A stretch of DNA of 7,791 nt from an uncultured Collinsella sp. (lineage in GTDB: Bacteria > Actinomycetota > Coriobacteriia > Coriobacteriales > Coriobacteriaceae). The stretch is from positions 1 to 7,791 of the forward strand of contig URVF01000072.1 of the NCBI GenBank assembly GCA_900551185.1. Reading direction: 5' to 3'. Below the pieces are notes generated by a model, which did not search any database, was not told where the DNA came from, and saw only the letters and a program-made list of their open reading frames with translations. The position numbers and the translations under genes are program-made. This document shows positions 1 to 5,937 of the stretch, one piece after another (position 1 is the stretch's first letter; every line of letters starts with the position of its first letter).

Positions 1-29
1 CGGCAGCGTCAGATGTGTATAAGAGACAG
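1..29 (+). other. Nextera Read 1 transposase adapter (artefact)
   Basis: Bases 11-29 are the 19-bp Tn5 mosaic end (AGATGTGTATAAGAGACAG), and bases 1-10 are the last part of the Nextera Read 1 adapter. This is library sequence, not genomic DNA. Biological sequence begins at base 30, inside the kinase gene. It is not a natural transposon end, because the matching Read 2 adapter with index and P7 bases is at the other end of the contig. Confidence 0.97.
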
Positions 30-1429
30 CCTCGGATATCTACTCGCTGGGCGTCGTGATGTATGAGTGCGCCACCGGCCGCGTTCCCTTTGACGGTGAC
101 GACGCCATCTCGGTCGCACTCAAACAGGTCAACGAGCTGCCTATTCCGCCGAGCCAGATCAACTCCGGTGTCGACGCCGACCTTGAGCGCATCATCCTCA
201 AGTGCATGGAGAAGGACCCGGCAAACCGCTTCCAGACCGCCGACGAGCTGCGTCAGGTGCTCAACAGCTACCTGTCGGGCCGTGCCGTCAACGTCTCGGA
301 GCCCACGCGCATCATCGGTGCCCCCGGTGAGCTGGGCGCCACCAAGACTCGCGAGCTTTCCGATCAGACGCGCGCCATGGTGCGTCCCGTCTCGGGCGTG
401 AGCGGCCAGAATACCGCCCGTAGCTCGGTTTCGGGCTCCACCGGCTCCTACGAGGTCGAAGAGCCCAAATCCAACAAGAACAAGATCATCGCCGCCGTGG
501 TGGCAGCGGTTGCCGTCATCGGCATCGTGGTGGCCTTTGCCACAGGACTCTTTGGCGGCGAGCAGGTCACCGTGCCCGATGTGCTGGGCAAGGACCAGCA
601 GACTGCCGTCGAGCTGATCAAGGAAGCCGGCCTCGAGGTCGGCACCATCGACCAAAGCTACAACGACGATGTCGACGAGGGCAAGGTCGCCGAGCAGACA
701 CCCAACGGCAACACCAAGAAGGCCAAGGGCACCAAGGTGAACCTAGTAATCTCCAAGGGCCCCAAGCCCTCCGAGAAGGTTGAGGTTCCCCAGCTTGTCG
801 GCCTGACCAAGGACCAGGCAGAAGCCGCGCTGGCAAGCGTTGGCCTGAAGGGCAACGCCTCCGAGGAGGCCAACGAGGCCGATGAGGGCCAGGTCTTTGA
901 GCAGGGCACCGAAGCCGGTAAGGAAGTCGCGAAGGGCACGACCATCTCGTACAAGGTCTCGAGCGGCCCGGATACCACGTCCGTCCCCGACCTGACCGAC
1001 ATGACCGAGGCCCAGGCGCGCAACGCCCTCGATATGGCAGGCTTTGGCGTCGACGTGAGCTACCAGGAGAACGACTCGGTTACCGAGGGCACCGTGATCA
1101 GCTGGAACCCCAGCGGCAAGCAGAAGCCCGGCGCCACGATTACCGTCGTCATTGCCAAGAAGTCCGGCAAGGCCACTGTCCCGGGCAACCTGTACGGCAA
1201 GAGCATTTCCGCCGCCGTTACCGCGCTCAACAACGCCGGTTTCTATAACATCGGCTTCTGTGACCAGAACGGCAATCCCGTGAGCGGTAACGAGGATGCC
1301 ACCGTTACGGGCGTCTCCCCCACCGGCAAGCAGTCTACCGACAGCACGATCACGCTGACGGTCGCACTTTCTGGCTCGGGTTCGGGCTCTGGCTCGGGCA
1401 CGGGTGACGATTCCGGTACGACCAACTAG
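30..1429 (+). CDS. pknB: PASTA-domain Ser/Thr protein kinase, PknB/Stk1 type (5' truncated)
   Basis: This is the C-terminal 465 residues of a membrane Ser/Thr kinase of the PknB/PrkC/Stk1 family, which senses peptidoglycan fragments or lipid II outside the cell and phosphorylates cell-wall and division proteins inside it. The reading frame enters at base 32 with SDIYSLGVV, kinase subdomain IX. The P-loop, catalytic loop, DFG and APE motifs are missing because the contig starts here. The subdomain XI Arg is in KDPANRF (Arg codon at 227). A Thr/Ser-rich juxtamembrane linker (about 290-480) contains several Thr-Arg pairs that could be phosphorylation sites. One membrane helix spans about 485-556. 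Four PASTA repeats follow at about 560-766, 776-970, 974-1168 and 1169-1375; the last is divergent and contains a cysteine. The protein ends in a Ser-Gly repeat tail and stops with TAG. The methionine at base 59 is internal, not a start. A strong terminator lies 52 bp downstream. The family is certain; the symbol pknB is by similarity. Confidence 0.95.
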
Positions 1430-1481
1430 TCGCCACCCCACCGCTCATCACGGCTCTCGCCGCAAACATATTCGCTCACAG

Positions 1482-1521
1482 GCGCCCGCTTGCTCCCCCA
1501 GCAAGTGGGCGCTTCGTTTTT
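1482..1521 (+). terminator. Rho-independent terminator after pknB
   Basis: A 13-bp stem (1482-1494 with 1500-1512, one G-U pair) closes a five-C loop and is followed by TTCGTTTTT. It lies 52 bp past the kinase stop codon, so it ends the kinase transcript. On the minus strand the hairpin is preceded by A's and has no U-tract after it, so it works mainly on the plus strand. Confidence 0.9.
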
Positions 1522-1540
1522 GACATGGCATGAACCAGAA

Positions 1541-1569
1541 GAGCCCGGCACCGTAGCGGTACCGGGCTC
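1541..1569 (-). terminator. Hairpin downstream of tRNA-Arg, possible terminator
   Basis: The two 13-nt arms 1541-1553 and 1557-1569 pair with one mismatch around a 3-nt loop. On the minus strand the hairpin begins 11 nt after the tRNA CCA end and is followed by TTCTGGTTC, a weak U-tract. It could end or process the tRNA transcript. A role on the plus strand is less likely, because the kinase terminator already lies upstream of it. Confidence 0.45.
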
Positions 1570-1579
1570 GATATTCTTC

Positions 1580-1655
1580 TGGTGCCCCCGGGCGGATTCG
1601 AACCGTCGACACCCGCTTTAGGAGAGCGGTGCTCTATCCCCTGAGCTACGGAGGC
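1580..1655 (-). tRNA. tRNA-Arg, anticodon CCT (reads AGG)
   Basis: Read on the minus strand this is a complete 76-nt tRNA. The 7-bp acceptor stem is GCCTCCG with CGGGGGC (one T-G pair), followed by discriminator A and an encoded CCA. The anticodon stem CCGCT/AGCGG encloses the loop CTCCTAA, giving anticodon CCT. The T arm has the standard GGTTCGAATCC form, and the D arm has GCTC pairing with GAGC. It is convergent with the kinase gene and appears monocistronic. Confidence 0.96.
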
Positions 1656-1665
1656 ATGTTGTACT

Positions 1666-1694
1666 AGTGTAGCAGATTTACTGCATTGCCATAC
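1666..1694 (-). promoter_or_regulatory. Possible tRNA-Arg promoter
   Basis: On the minus strand TACACT (1666-1671) is a plausible -10 box. It would start transcription about 4 nt before the mature tRNA 5' end. The hexamer 17 bp upstream (GTATGG, 1689-1694) is a poor -35 box. The assignment rests mostly on position. Confidence 0.3.
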
Positions 1695-1713
1695 GTCGCA
1701 TGACCAGACTTCG

Positions 1714-1782
1714 AAGTTGCGGTGGATTAGTTCCTGTCCGAAGCATCTAAAGCCGTATTTAAGAACTATTTCACCGCAACTT
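1714..1782. repeat. 69-nt hairpin element, copy 1
   Basis: Two 22-nt arms (1714-1735 and 1761-1782) are near-perfect inverted repeats. The outer 11 bp (AAGTTGCGGTG / CACCGCAACTT) are exact, and 20 of 22 positions pair if one G-U is allowed in a plus-strand RNA. The arms enclose a 25-nt interior that differs from copy 2 at 5401-5467, although both interiors start with GT and end with ATTT. The element begins 8 nt after the TAG stop of manO. There is no U-run after it on the minus strand, so a simple intrinsic terminator is not supported. It may be a REP/MITE-like dispersed repeat or a 3'-UTR structure; I do not recognise a named family. Confidence 0.8.
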
Positions 1783-1790
1783 ATGAGGAG

Positions 1791-2189
1791 CTAGTTGCCT
1801 TTGTGGAAAAGGTTTTTGATAACGGAGGGGATGCTCTTGGCGCCCTTGGCCGTCACATCGATAAAGTCGGGCGAACGCACGAGCTTATCCTCGTCGACGT
1901 ACTTGCGGACCGCGCGAAGCGTCTCTTTGTCGTCGCGCGTCGAAAACGTAAAGTGACCGTTGTCCTTGGTGAAGATGGCAAAACGCGTAATCTTCTTGGT
2001 GCCGCGCAAAACCTCGGCGGCAATATAGTCGACCTCGTCCCACGGGATTTGAATATAATCCTCGGGATTGCGCTCGTTATAGTACTCAAACGCCTTATTG
2101 CCCACCATCACGTTACCGTGGCTGGTAAGCCCCATCAGGCAGGTTGCCGGCGTTGCCAGATCGACCGTGCTGTTCTGAGATTGCGCCAT
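1791..2189 (-). CDS. manO: DUF956 family protein (ManO), mannose-PTS accessory
   Basis: This 132-residue protein has the DUF956/ManO pattern: an opening MAQSQNSTVDL, then GNVMVGNKAFEYYN, IQIPWDEVDYI, a Lys-rich ITRFAIFTKDNGHFTFSTRD stretch, and a C-terminal segment with VRSPDFIDV. It is soluble with no membrane segment or signal peptide. Genes of this family are found after mannose-type PTS operons, where ManO is thought to be an accessory or regulatory protein; its biochemical role is not established. The start is taken as the ATG at 2189 because homologues begin MAQS and a GAGG/GGAGG ribosome site lies 3-11 nt upstream. A longer frame reaches back to 2240, but it would run through the terminator hairpin. 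It is the last gene of the PTS cluster, separated from manZ by 120 bp with a terminator-like hairpin. Confidence 0.9.
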   Translation of the reverse strand: MAQSQNSTVDLATPATCLMGLTSHGNVMVGNKAFEYYNERNPEDYIQIPWDEVDYIAAEVLRGTKKITRFAIFTKDNGHFTFSTRDDKETLRAVRKYVDEDKLVRSPDFIDVTAKGAKSIPSVIKNLFHKGN

Positions 2190-2192
2190 ACG

Positions 2193-2205
2193 CGCCTCGC
2201 CCTCC
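2193..2205 (-). promoter_or_regulatory. Ribosome binding site of manO
   Basis: GGAGG (2201-2205) and GAGGCG (2193-2198) lie 11 and 3 nt before the ATG at 2189. They support this start over the longer upstream frame. The site directly abuts the U-tract of the terminator-like hairpin at 2206-2253. Confidence 0.6.
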
Positions 2206-2253
2206 AATAAAAACAATCGGACCGCATCCAGTGTACCCACCGGGTGCGGTCCG
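2206..2253 (-). terminator. Terminator between manZ and manO
   Basis: On the minus strand a 12-bp stem with one mismatch (2253-2242 with 2229-2218, arm CGGACCGCACCC) closes a 12-nt loop and is followed by ATTGTTTTTATT. This is a good intrinsic terminator 56 nt after the manZ stop. I see no clear promoter between it and manO, so manO would depend on read-through. This would lower ManO output relative to the transporter. Confidence 0.8.
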
Positions 2254-2309
2254 TTTCAATGGCTCAAAAGCCCTTACCTAGCAACTCTCGGTCTTAAGCC
2301 GAAGCGTGC

Positions 2310-3230
2310 TTACATGAAGCCGCAGAAGCGACCGATGATGCCGACGGCGAAGAGAGCCAGGATGATGACGATCGGGCTGACCTTCTTCTTGAGGAGCTTG
2401 CAGACCAGCAGGGTCAGGCACACGGCGGCAAGGCCGGGGATGAGCTGATCGAGGTTGGCCTGAAGCGTGGTGACCTTCATCTGATCAAGGGCGGTAGCAC
2501 CGACGGAGTTGTACATCGTCAGCGCTTCCTTGATACCCTCGGAACCGGAGGGCAGGCTAGCCCAGTCGATAAAGGCGCCAGCAGACTGCTTGACCGTGGA
2601 GACGATCGGGGTGAAGGAAATGGACACCCAGCGCTCGACCAGGGCGCCGATGATGAACATACCCAGGATGGAAGCGCCCTCGGTGACCTTGCCCATCAGA
2701 CCACCGGAGAGGTCCTTGGCGATGGAGGAGCCGACCTTGTAGCCAAACTCCTGCGTGTACCACAGGAAAGCGTAACGGATGATGTTCCACGCGAAGAAGA
2801 ACAGCAGCGGACCGACGATGCTGCCGGACATGGCCAGGGAAGCGCCCAGAGCGCCCAGAATCGGGCGAAGGGTGAACCAGAAGACGGGGTCACCGACGCC
2901 GGCGAGCGGGCCCATCATACCGACCTTGACGCCCTGGATGGCGACATCATCGATCGGAGCACCGTTGGCGCGCTCCTCCTCGAGGGCGAGGGTAACGCCA
3001 ATGACGGGGGCGGAAACATAGGGGTGGGTGTTATAGAACTCCAGGTGGCGCTTAAGAGCGGCAATCTGGTCATCCTTGCTGGTGTAGAGCCTCTTGATCG
3101 CAGGGATCATTGCGAAGCACCAGCCGCCGTTCTGCATACGCTCGTAGTTCCACGAGCCCTGAAGGAACTGATGACGGAAGCAAACCTTCTTGCGGTCAGC
3201 CTTGGTGAGCTGAATCTTGTTCTCTGCCAT
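2310..3230 (-). CDS. manZ: PTS mannose/fructose/sorbose-family IID component
   Basis: This 306-residue protein is the IID membrane subunit of a mannose-family phosphotransferase system, which with IIC forms the sugar channel. Family motifs are clear: FRHQFLQGSWNYERMQNGGW near the N-terminus, the amphipathic region with HLEFYNTHPYVS, the GVKVGMMGPLAGVGDPVFW segment, and a hydrophobic C-terminal helix ending GRFCGFM. Length is normal for the family. The start is the ATG at 3230 (MAENKIQL), with GGGGAG 8 nt upstream. A GTG three codons earlier (3239) would overlap that site and is unlikely. It follows manY by 16 bp and is clearly in the same transcript. Substrate cannot be read from the sequence; mannose, glucose and related hexoses are typical. 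Confidence 0.96.
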   Translation of the reverse strand: MAENKIQLTKADRKKVCFRHQFLQGSWNYERMQNGGWCFAMIPAIKRLYTSKDDQIAALKRHLEFYNTHPYVSAPVIGVTLALEEERANGAPIDDVAIQGVKVGMMGPLAGVGDPVFWFTLRPILGALGASLAMSGSIVGPLLFFFAWNIIRYAFLWYTQEFGYKVGSSIAKDLSGGLMGKVTEGASILGMFIIGALVERWVSISFTPIVSTVKQSAGAFIDWASLPSGSEGIKEALTMYNSVGATALDQMKVTTLQANLDQLIPGLAAVCLTLLVCKLLKKKVSPIVIILALFAVGIIGRFCGFM

Positions 3231-3238
3231 ATGTATCA

Positions 3239-3248
3239 CTCCCCTCCT
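3239..3248 (-). promoter_or_regulatory. Ribosome binding site of manZ
   Basis: AGGAGGGGAG on the minus strand ends 8 nt before the ATG at 3230 and overlaps the TAG stop of manY. This favours the 306-residue start and suggests translational coupling of IIC and IID, which assemble together. Confidence 0.75.
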
Positions 3249-4065
3249 ACTCGTAATCGTTCAGAATGTCGCCGAGCGGGTCGCCGGAGCCACCGCCCAT
3301 GCCGCCACCCTGCTTGGCCAGATCCTTAAGGCCAAGGTAGATGAGGGCAAGGGAGATGCCGATGAGACCAAGGGCGATCAGCGTGAGCTGAGGGATGGCA
3401 GCAAGGACAAAGCCGAGGACGAAGAACGGCCAGGTCTCCTTGGTGGCCATCATGTTGATGACCATGGCGTAACCGACGGAAGCGACCATGCCGCCGCCGA
3501 CAGCCATGCCGCCGGACAGCCAGTCGGGCATAGCGTTAAGCGCGTTGGTAACGGCCTCGGCCGGGATGACGCACAGAAGCACTGCCGGGATGGCGATACG
3601 AAGGCCCTGCATGAGGATGGCAGCATACTGCCAGCGCTCGATGCCGGAGAAGTCGCCCTTCTCGGCGCAACCGTCCATGGCGTGAGCGATAGCGGTAGCA
3701 ATGGTACGGCAGATCATGGTCAGGAACAGACCAGCGACCGACAGCGGGACGGCGACGGCGATAGCGGTGGTAACGGCCTTGGCCGAATCGGTGGCGCCAC
3801 CGTTGAGGGCGAGCACCATGATGATCGAAGAAGCGACCGAGGCCAGAGCGGCGTCAGGCGCGACAGCGGCGCCGACGTTAGCCCAGCCAAGGGCCATCAT
3901 CTGGAGCGAACCGCCCAGGAGGATGCCCTCCTGAAGGTGACCGGTTACGAGACCGATAAGCGTGCATGCCACGAGCGGCTGATGGAACTGGAACTCATCC
4001 AGAATGCCTTCCATACCGGCAAGCAACGCGACAATCGCAACAAGCAGAATAGTGATTGCAGACAT
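3247..4065 (-). CDS. manY: PTS mannose/fructose/sorbose-family IIC component
   Basis: This 272-residue polytopic membrane protein is the IIC channel subunit that carries the sugar across the membrane. The recognisable family segment is GGSLQMMALGWANVGAAVAP followed by DAALASVASSI, about residues 51-79. Several hydrophobic helices alternate with short loops through the whole chain, and the C-terminus is a Gly-rich, acidic cytoplasmic tail. Translation starts at the ATG at 4065 with AAAGGAGGG 8 nt upstream. The gene follows manX by 18 bp and is followed by manZ after 16 bp. The IIAB-IIC-IID order is the standard one for this PTS family. Confidence 0.96.
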   Translation of the reverse strand: MSAITILLVAIVALLAGMEGILDEFQFHQPLVACTLIGLVTGHLQEGILLGGSLQMMALGWANVGAAVAPDAALASVASSIIMVLALNGGATDSAKAVTTAIAVAVPLSVAGLFLTMICRTIATAIAHAMDGCAEKGDFSGIERWQYAAILMQGLRIAIPAVLLCVIPAEAVTNALNAMPDWLSGGMAVGGGMVASVGYAMVINMMATKETWPFFVLGFVLAAIPQLTLIALGLIGISLALIYLGLKDLAKQGGGMGGGSGDPLGDILNDYE

Positions 4066-4073
4066 GTATCGGA

Positions 4074-4082
4074 CCCTCCTTT
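4074..4082 (-). promoter_or_regulatory. Ribosome binding site of manY
   Basis: AAAGGAGGG lies within the 18-bp gap after the manX stop and 8 nt before the manY ATG. It is a strong site that fixes the start of the IIC subunit. Confidence 0.75.
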
Positions 4083-4083
4083 A

Positions 4084-5073
4084 CTATGCTTGAGCGGCCA
4101 GTTCGGCCTTAGCTTTCTTCAACATGGCGTCGAGATCCTCGGAGGAATCCGAAGGAACCTTGCGGACCTCGAACTTGACGCCCTTGGCCTTGAGGGCCTC
4201 GAGAGTCTTGACATCGTCATCGCCCATAGCGACGGCGTTGGTGACGACGACCTTGCCCTTGGAGTGAGCCATGGAGCCGATGTTGACTTCCTTGATGTCG
4301 ACGCCGGCCTCGATGGCCTTGAGCAGATCCTGCGGGTTCTCAAAGAGCAGCATGGCCTTGGTGTCACCAAAGCGCGTGTCCTTGACGACCTCGGCCATCT
4401 TCTTGATGGGCACGACGTTGGCATGGACTCCCGGAGGGGCAGCCTGCTCGATCATGGTCTTGCGGAGCTCGTCGTGAGCAACGCCGTCGGAAACCACGAT
4501 GATGCGGTTGGGGTTGATCTGCTTGGTCCACGTGGTGGCCACCTGGCCATGAAGCAGACGGGTGTCGATACGGACGTGGGCGATCTTGATGTGCCCATCG
4601 CCGATGACCGTTCCCGGAGGGATGGCGCCTGCAGGAGCAGCGGCGGCCGCAGCCGGCTTCTTCTCCTCGGGCTCCAGAGACTCGGGCTTGACGCGCACGC
4701 CAGCCTTAGCCTCAGTCACGAGATGTTTTGCGATCGCATGTGCAGTGTTCTTTGCGTCAAAGCGCTGCGAATATGCCTCGATGAGCATAGGCAGGTTGAC
4801 ACCGGTGACGATAGCCCAGGAATCGTGGCCCTCGATGAGCCCGCTGATCTGGTTGAACGGCGTGCCGCCCCACAGATCAACGAGGAAGAGCACCTGCTCC
4901 TGGTCCTCGAAGGAAGCGACTGCTTCCTCGACCTTGGCACGGAAATCGTCGGGGCCCATGCTCGGCTCGAGCGAGACCACGGCAACAGACGGTTGATCGC
5001 CAAAGACCATCGAGCCCGTCTGCTTGATTCCAGCTGCCAAGTCCCCGTGGCTAGCAAGAACAATACTTACCAT
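4084..5073 (-). CDS. manX: PTS mannose-family fused IIAB component
   Basis: This 329-residue cytoplasmic protein carries phosphate from HPr to the sugar in two steps. The IIA domain (about residues 1-125) has the phospho-accepting His9 in VLASHGDLA and the VDLWGGTPFNQ segment. An Ala/Pro/Glu-rich linker (about 126-158) joins it to the IIB domain (about 160-329). IIB carries the second phospho-histidine, His175, in the signature RIDTRLLHGQV. Size and spacing match the fused ManX form. The start is the ATG at 5073, with GGAGG 7 nt upstream; the GTG one codon earlier (5076) is less likely. It is the first gene of the manXYZ-manO cluster, and a consensus -10 box lies about 70 nt before the start codon. 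The sugar substrate is not determined. Confidence 0.97.
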   Translation of the reverse strand: MVSIVLASHGDLAAGIKQTGSMVFGDQPSVAVVSLEPSMGPDDFRAKVEEAVASFEDQEQVLFLVDLWGGTPFNQISGLIEGHDSWAIVTGVNLPMLIEAYSQRFDAKNTAHAIAKHLVTEAKAGVRVKPESLEPEEKKPAAAAAAPAGAIPPGTVIGDGHIKIAHVRIDTRLLHGQVATTWTKQINPNRIIVVSDGVAHDELRKTMIEQAAPPGVHANVVPIKKMAEVVKDTRFGDTKAMLLFENPQDLLKAIEAGVDIKEVNIGSMAHSKGKVVVTNAVAMGDDDVKTLEALKAKGVKFEVRKVPSDSSEDLDAMLKKAKAELAAQA

Positions 5074-5080
5074 CACATAA

Positions 5081-5090
5081 CCTCCTTTTT
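5081..5090 (-). promoter_or_regulatory. Ribosome binding site of manX
   Basis: AAAAAGGAGG ends 7 nt before the ATG at 5073 and only 4 nt before the alternative GTG at 5076, which favours the ATG. Confidence 0.75.
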
Positions 5091-5143
5091 GTCTACGTAT
5101 TTCCTACACGACATGAAAGGAGTATAGCTGTTTGGTTTGTGGA

Positions 5144-5185
5144 ATTATAGCTAAATCCGCAAAAGGTTGGATTATTTGTTTAAAC
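5144..5185 (-). promoter_or_regulatory. man operon promoter with upstream palindrome
   Basis: On the minus strand a perfect TATAAT (5144-5149) would start transcription near 5137 and give a leader of about 64 nt. The hexamer 17 bp upstream (ATCCAA) is a poor -35 box, and there is no TG extension. The palindrome GTTTAAAC at 5178-5185 is centred about 45 bp before the predicted start, a usual place for an activator site. The arrangement suggests an activator-dependent promoter, as expected for a sugar-induced PTS; the regulator is unknown. Confidence 0.5.
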
Positions 5186-5348
5186 GTCTAGGTTTGTTAC
5201 AAGTTGATTACGTTACTGCTTTTTGACTCATTACACGACAAGGCATCGCTCATCAAGCCATGCATTTTACAGATACAAGCAGGCTGTTCATTAATATCGA
5301 TTTTAGGCAAGCGCGAATGCGCTTGTACTGCCGCTATTTTGTTTAAAC
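5175..5348. repeat. Two copies of TTTGTTTAAAC upstream of manX
   Basis: The 11-bp sequence TTTGTTTAAAC occurs at 5175-5185 and again at 5338-5348, in the same orientation and 163 bp apart, inside the AT-rich gap before the PTS operon. The core GTTTAAAC is a perfect palindrome, extended to TGTTTAAACA in the second copy. These may be binding sites for one regulator, or chance matches in AT-rich DNA. Confidence 0.4.
5308..5325. repeat. Small palindrome CAAGCGC-GAAT-GCGCTTG
   Basis: A perfect 7-bp inverted repeat with a 4-nt spacer lies between the two GTTTAAAC motifs. Its GC-rich arms stand out in AT-rich surroundings. It could be an operator or a small hairpin; no run of T follows closely on either strand, so a terminator is not well supported. 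Confidence 0.4.
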
Positions 5349-5400
5349 AGACATGGCTTGACTTTTTTCGTGACTTATGGTCTATGAAACCACTCAAAAT

Positions 5401-5467
5401 AGTTGCGGTGGAATAGTTCTTGTTTAAGAGCCAGAAGGCTGAATTTAGGAACTATTTCACCGCAACT
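5401..5467. repeat. 67-nt hairpin element, copy 2
   Basis: The 21-nt arms 5401-5421 and 5447-5467 pair along their full length in a plus-strand RNA (two G-U pairs); in a minus-strand RNA those two become A-C mismatches. The interior is 25 nt, the same length as in copy 1 (1714-1782) but with a different sequence, and contains a small AGCC-AGAA-GGCT hairpin (5429-5440). The element begins 11 nt after the hypA stop. On the minus strand it is followed by ATTTTGAG, so this copy might act as a weak terminator for the hypA transcript. Confidence 0.8.
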
Positions 5468-5478
5468 TATAGGGAATC

Positions 5479-5907
5479 CTAGGCGATGTGGAGGGGGTTG
5501 GCGGCGTCGACGGCGTCGGGGACGTCGGAGAGGCCGTCAGGAGCAGCGTCTGCCGGATCCTCTTCGGGGGTCTCGATCTGTTTGATCATGACCTCTTGGC
5601 CCTGCAGCAGGTATGTCTCGCCGCTACCGCAATGGGGACAGGTCTTGCCGTGCTCGACCGTCGCGTAGTCGCAGCCGCACGCCTCGCAATGTGTCACGGC
5701 CTCGATGGGCTCCAAGATAAGCTCCGCGCCCTTGGTGATAGGCTTTTTATCTGCTGCCCAGCGCCAAGCGTCGAGCAGCAAGTCGGGAACGACGCCCGAG
5801 ACCTCGCCCAACAGCAACGTTACGCTCGAAACGCGACGCACGCCATGAGCGCGCGCTACATTCTCGACATCGCGAATGATGTGGTAAACGATCCCCAATT
5901 CATGCAC
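5479..5907 (-). CDS. hypA: HypA-like hydrogenase nickel metallochaperone
   Basis: This 142-residue protein belongs to the HypA/HybF family, which delivers nickel during [NiFe]-hydrogenase (sometimes urease) maturation. It opens with MHEL, giving the N-terminal nickel-binding His2 and Glu3. The structural zinc site is the two CxxC pairs C74EAC77 and C90PHC93. The start codon is GTG at 5907, chosen because the His-Glu-Leu that must follow it is directly encoded; a weak GGAAG lies 5-6 nt upstream. Typical HypA proteins are about 115-120 residues. This one has an extra acidic, Pro/Ala/Asp-rich tail from about residue 112, ending NPLHIA. It starts 30 bp after the upstream flavoprotein gene and is probably co-transcribed with it. 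No hydrogenase structural gene is in the window. Confidence 0.93.
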   Translation of the reverse strand: MHELGIVYHIIRDVENVARAHGVRRVSSVTLLLGEVSGVVPDLLLDAWRWAADKKPITKGAELILEPIEAVTHCEACGCDYATVEHGKTCPHCGSGETYLLQGQEVMIKQIETPEEDPADAAPDGLSDVPDAVDAANPLHIA

Positions 5908-5937
5908 TTTTTCTTCCGCCGTTCCCGTTATGGCTAC

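Noticed and set aside
11..29. Tn5-type transposon end as a natural mobile element
   Set aside because: The flanking bases are Nextera Read 1 and Read 2 adapter, index and P7 sequence, so it is a library artefact.
2190..2240. Upstream extension of manO to 149 residues
   Set aside because: The extra 17 residues would be encoded by the terminator hairpin and its U-tract, and the family start MAQS has its own ribosome site.
3217..5127. A very long plus-strand open frame (636 codons) antisense to the PTS operon
   Set aside because: It lies opposite three unmistakable PTS genes with proper ribosome sites. Its product shows no family motif and is rich in His, Asp, Arg and Gly, as expected for the antisense of GC-rich codons.
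5197..5416. Short overlapping open frames of 66-70 codons on both strands in the AT-rich gap before manX
   Set aside because: No ribosome site, no recognisable motif, and both overlap the palindromes or the hairpin element. The region is better explained as regulatory.
1714..5467. CRISPR array or composite transposon bounded by the two hairpin elements
   Set aside because: Only two copies 3.6 kb apart, no spacer periodicity, no transposase or cas gene between them, and both have the same orientation beside ordinary genes with no evident target-site duplication.
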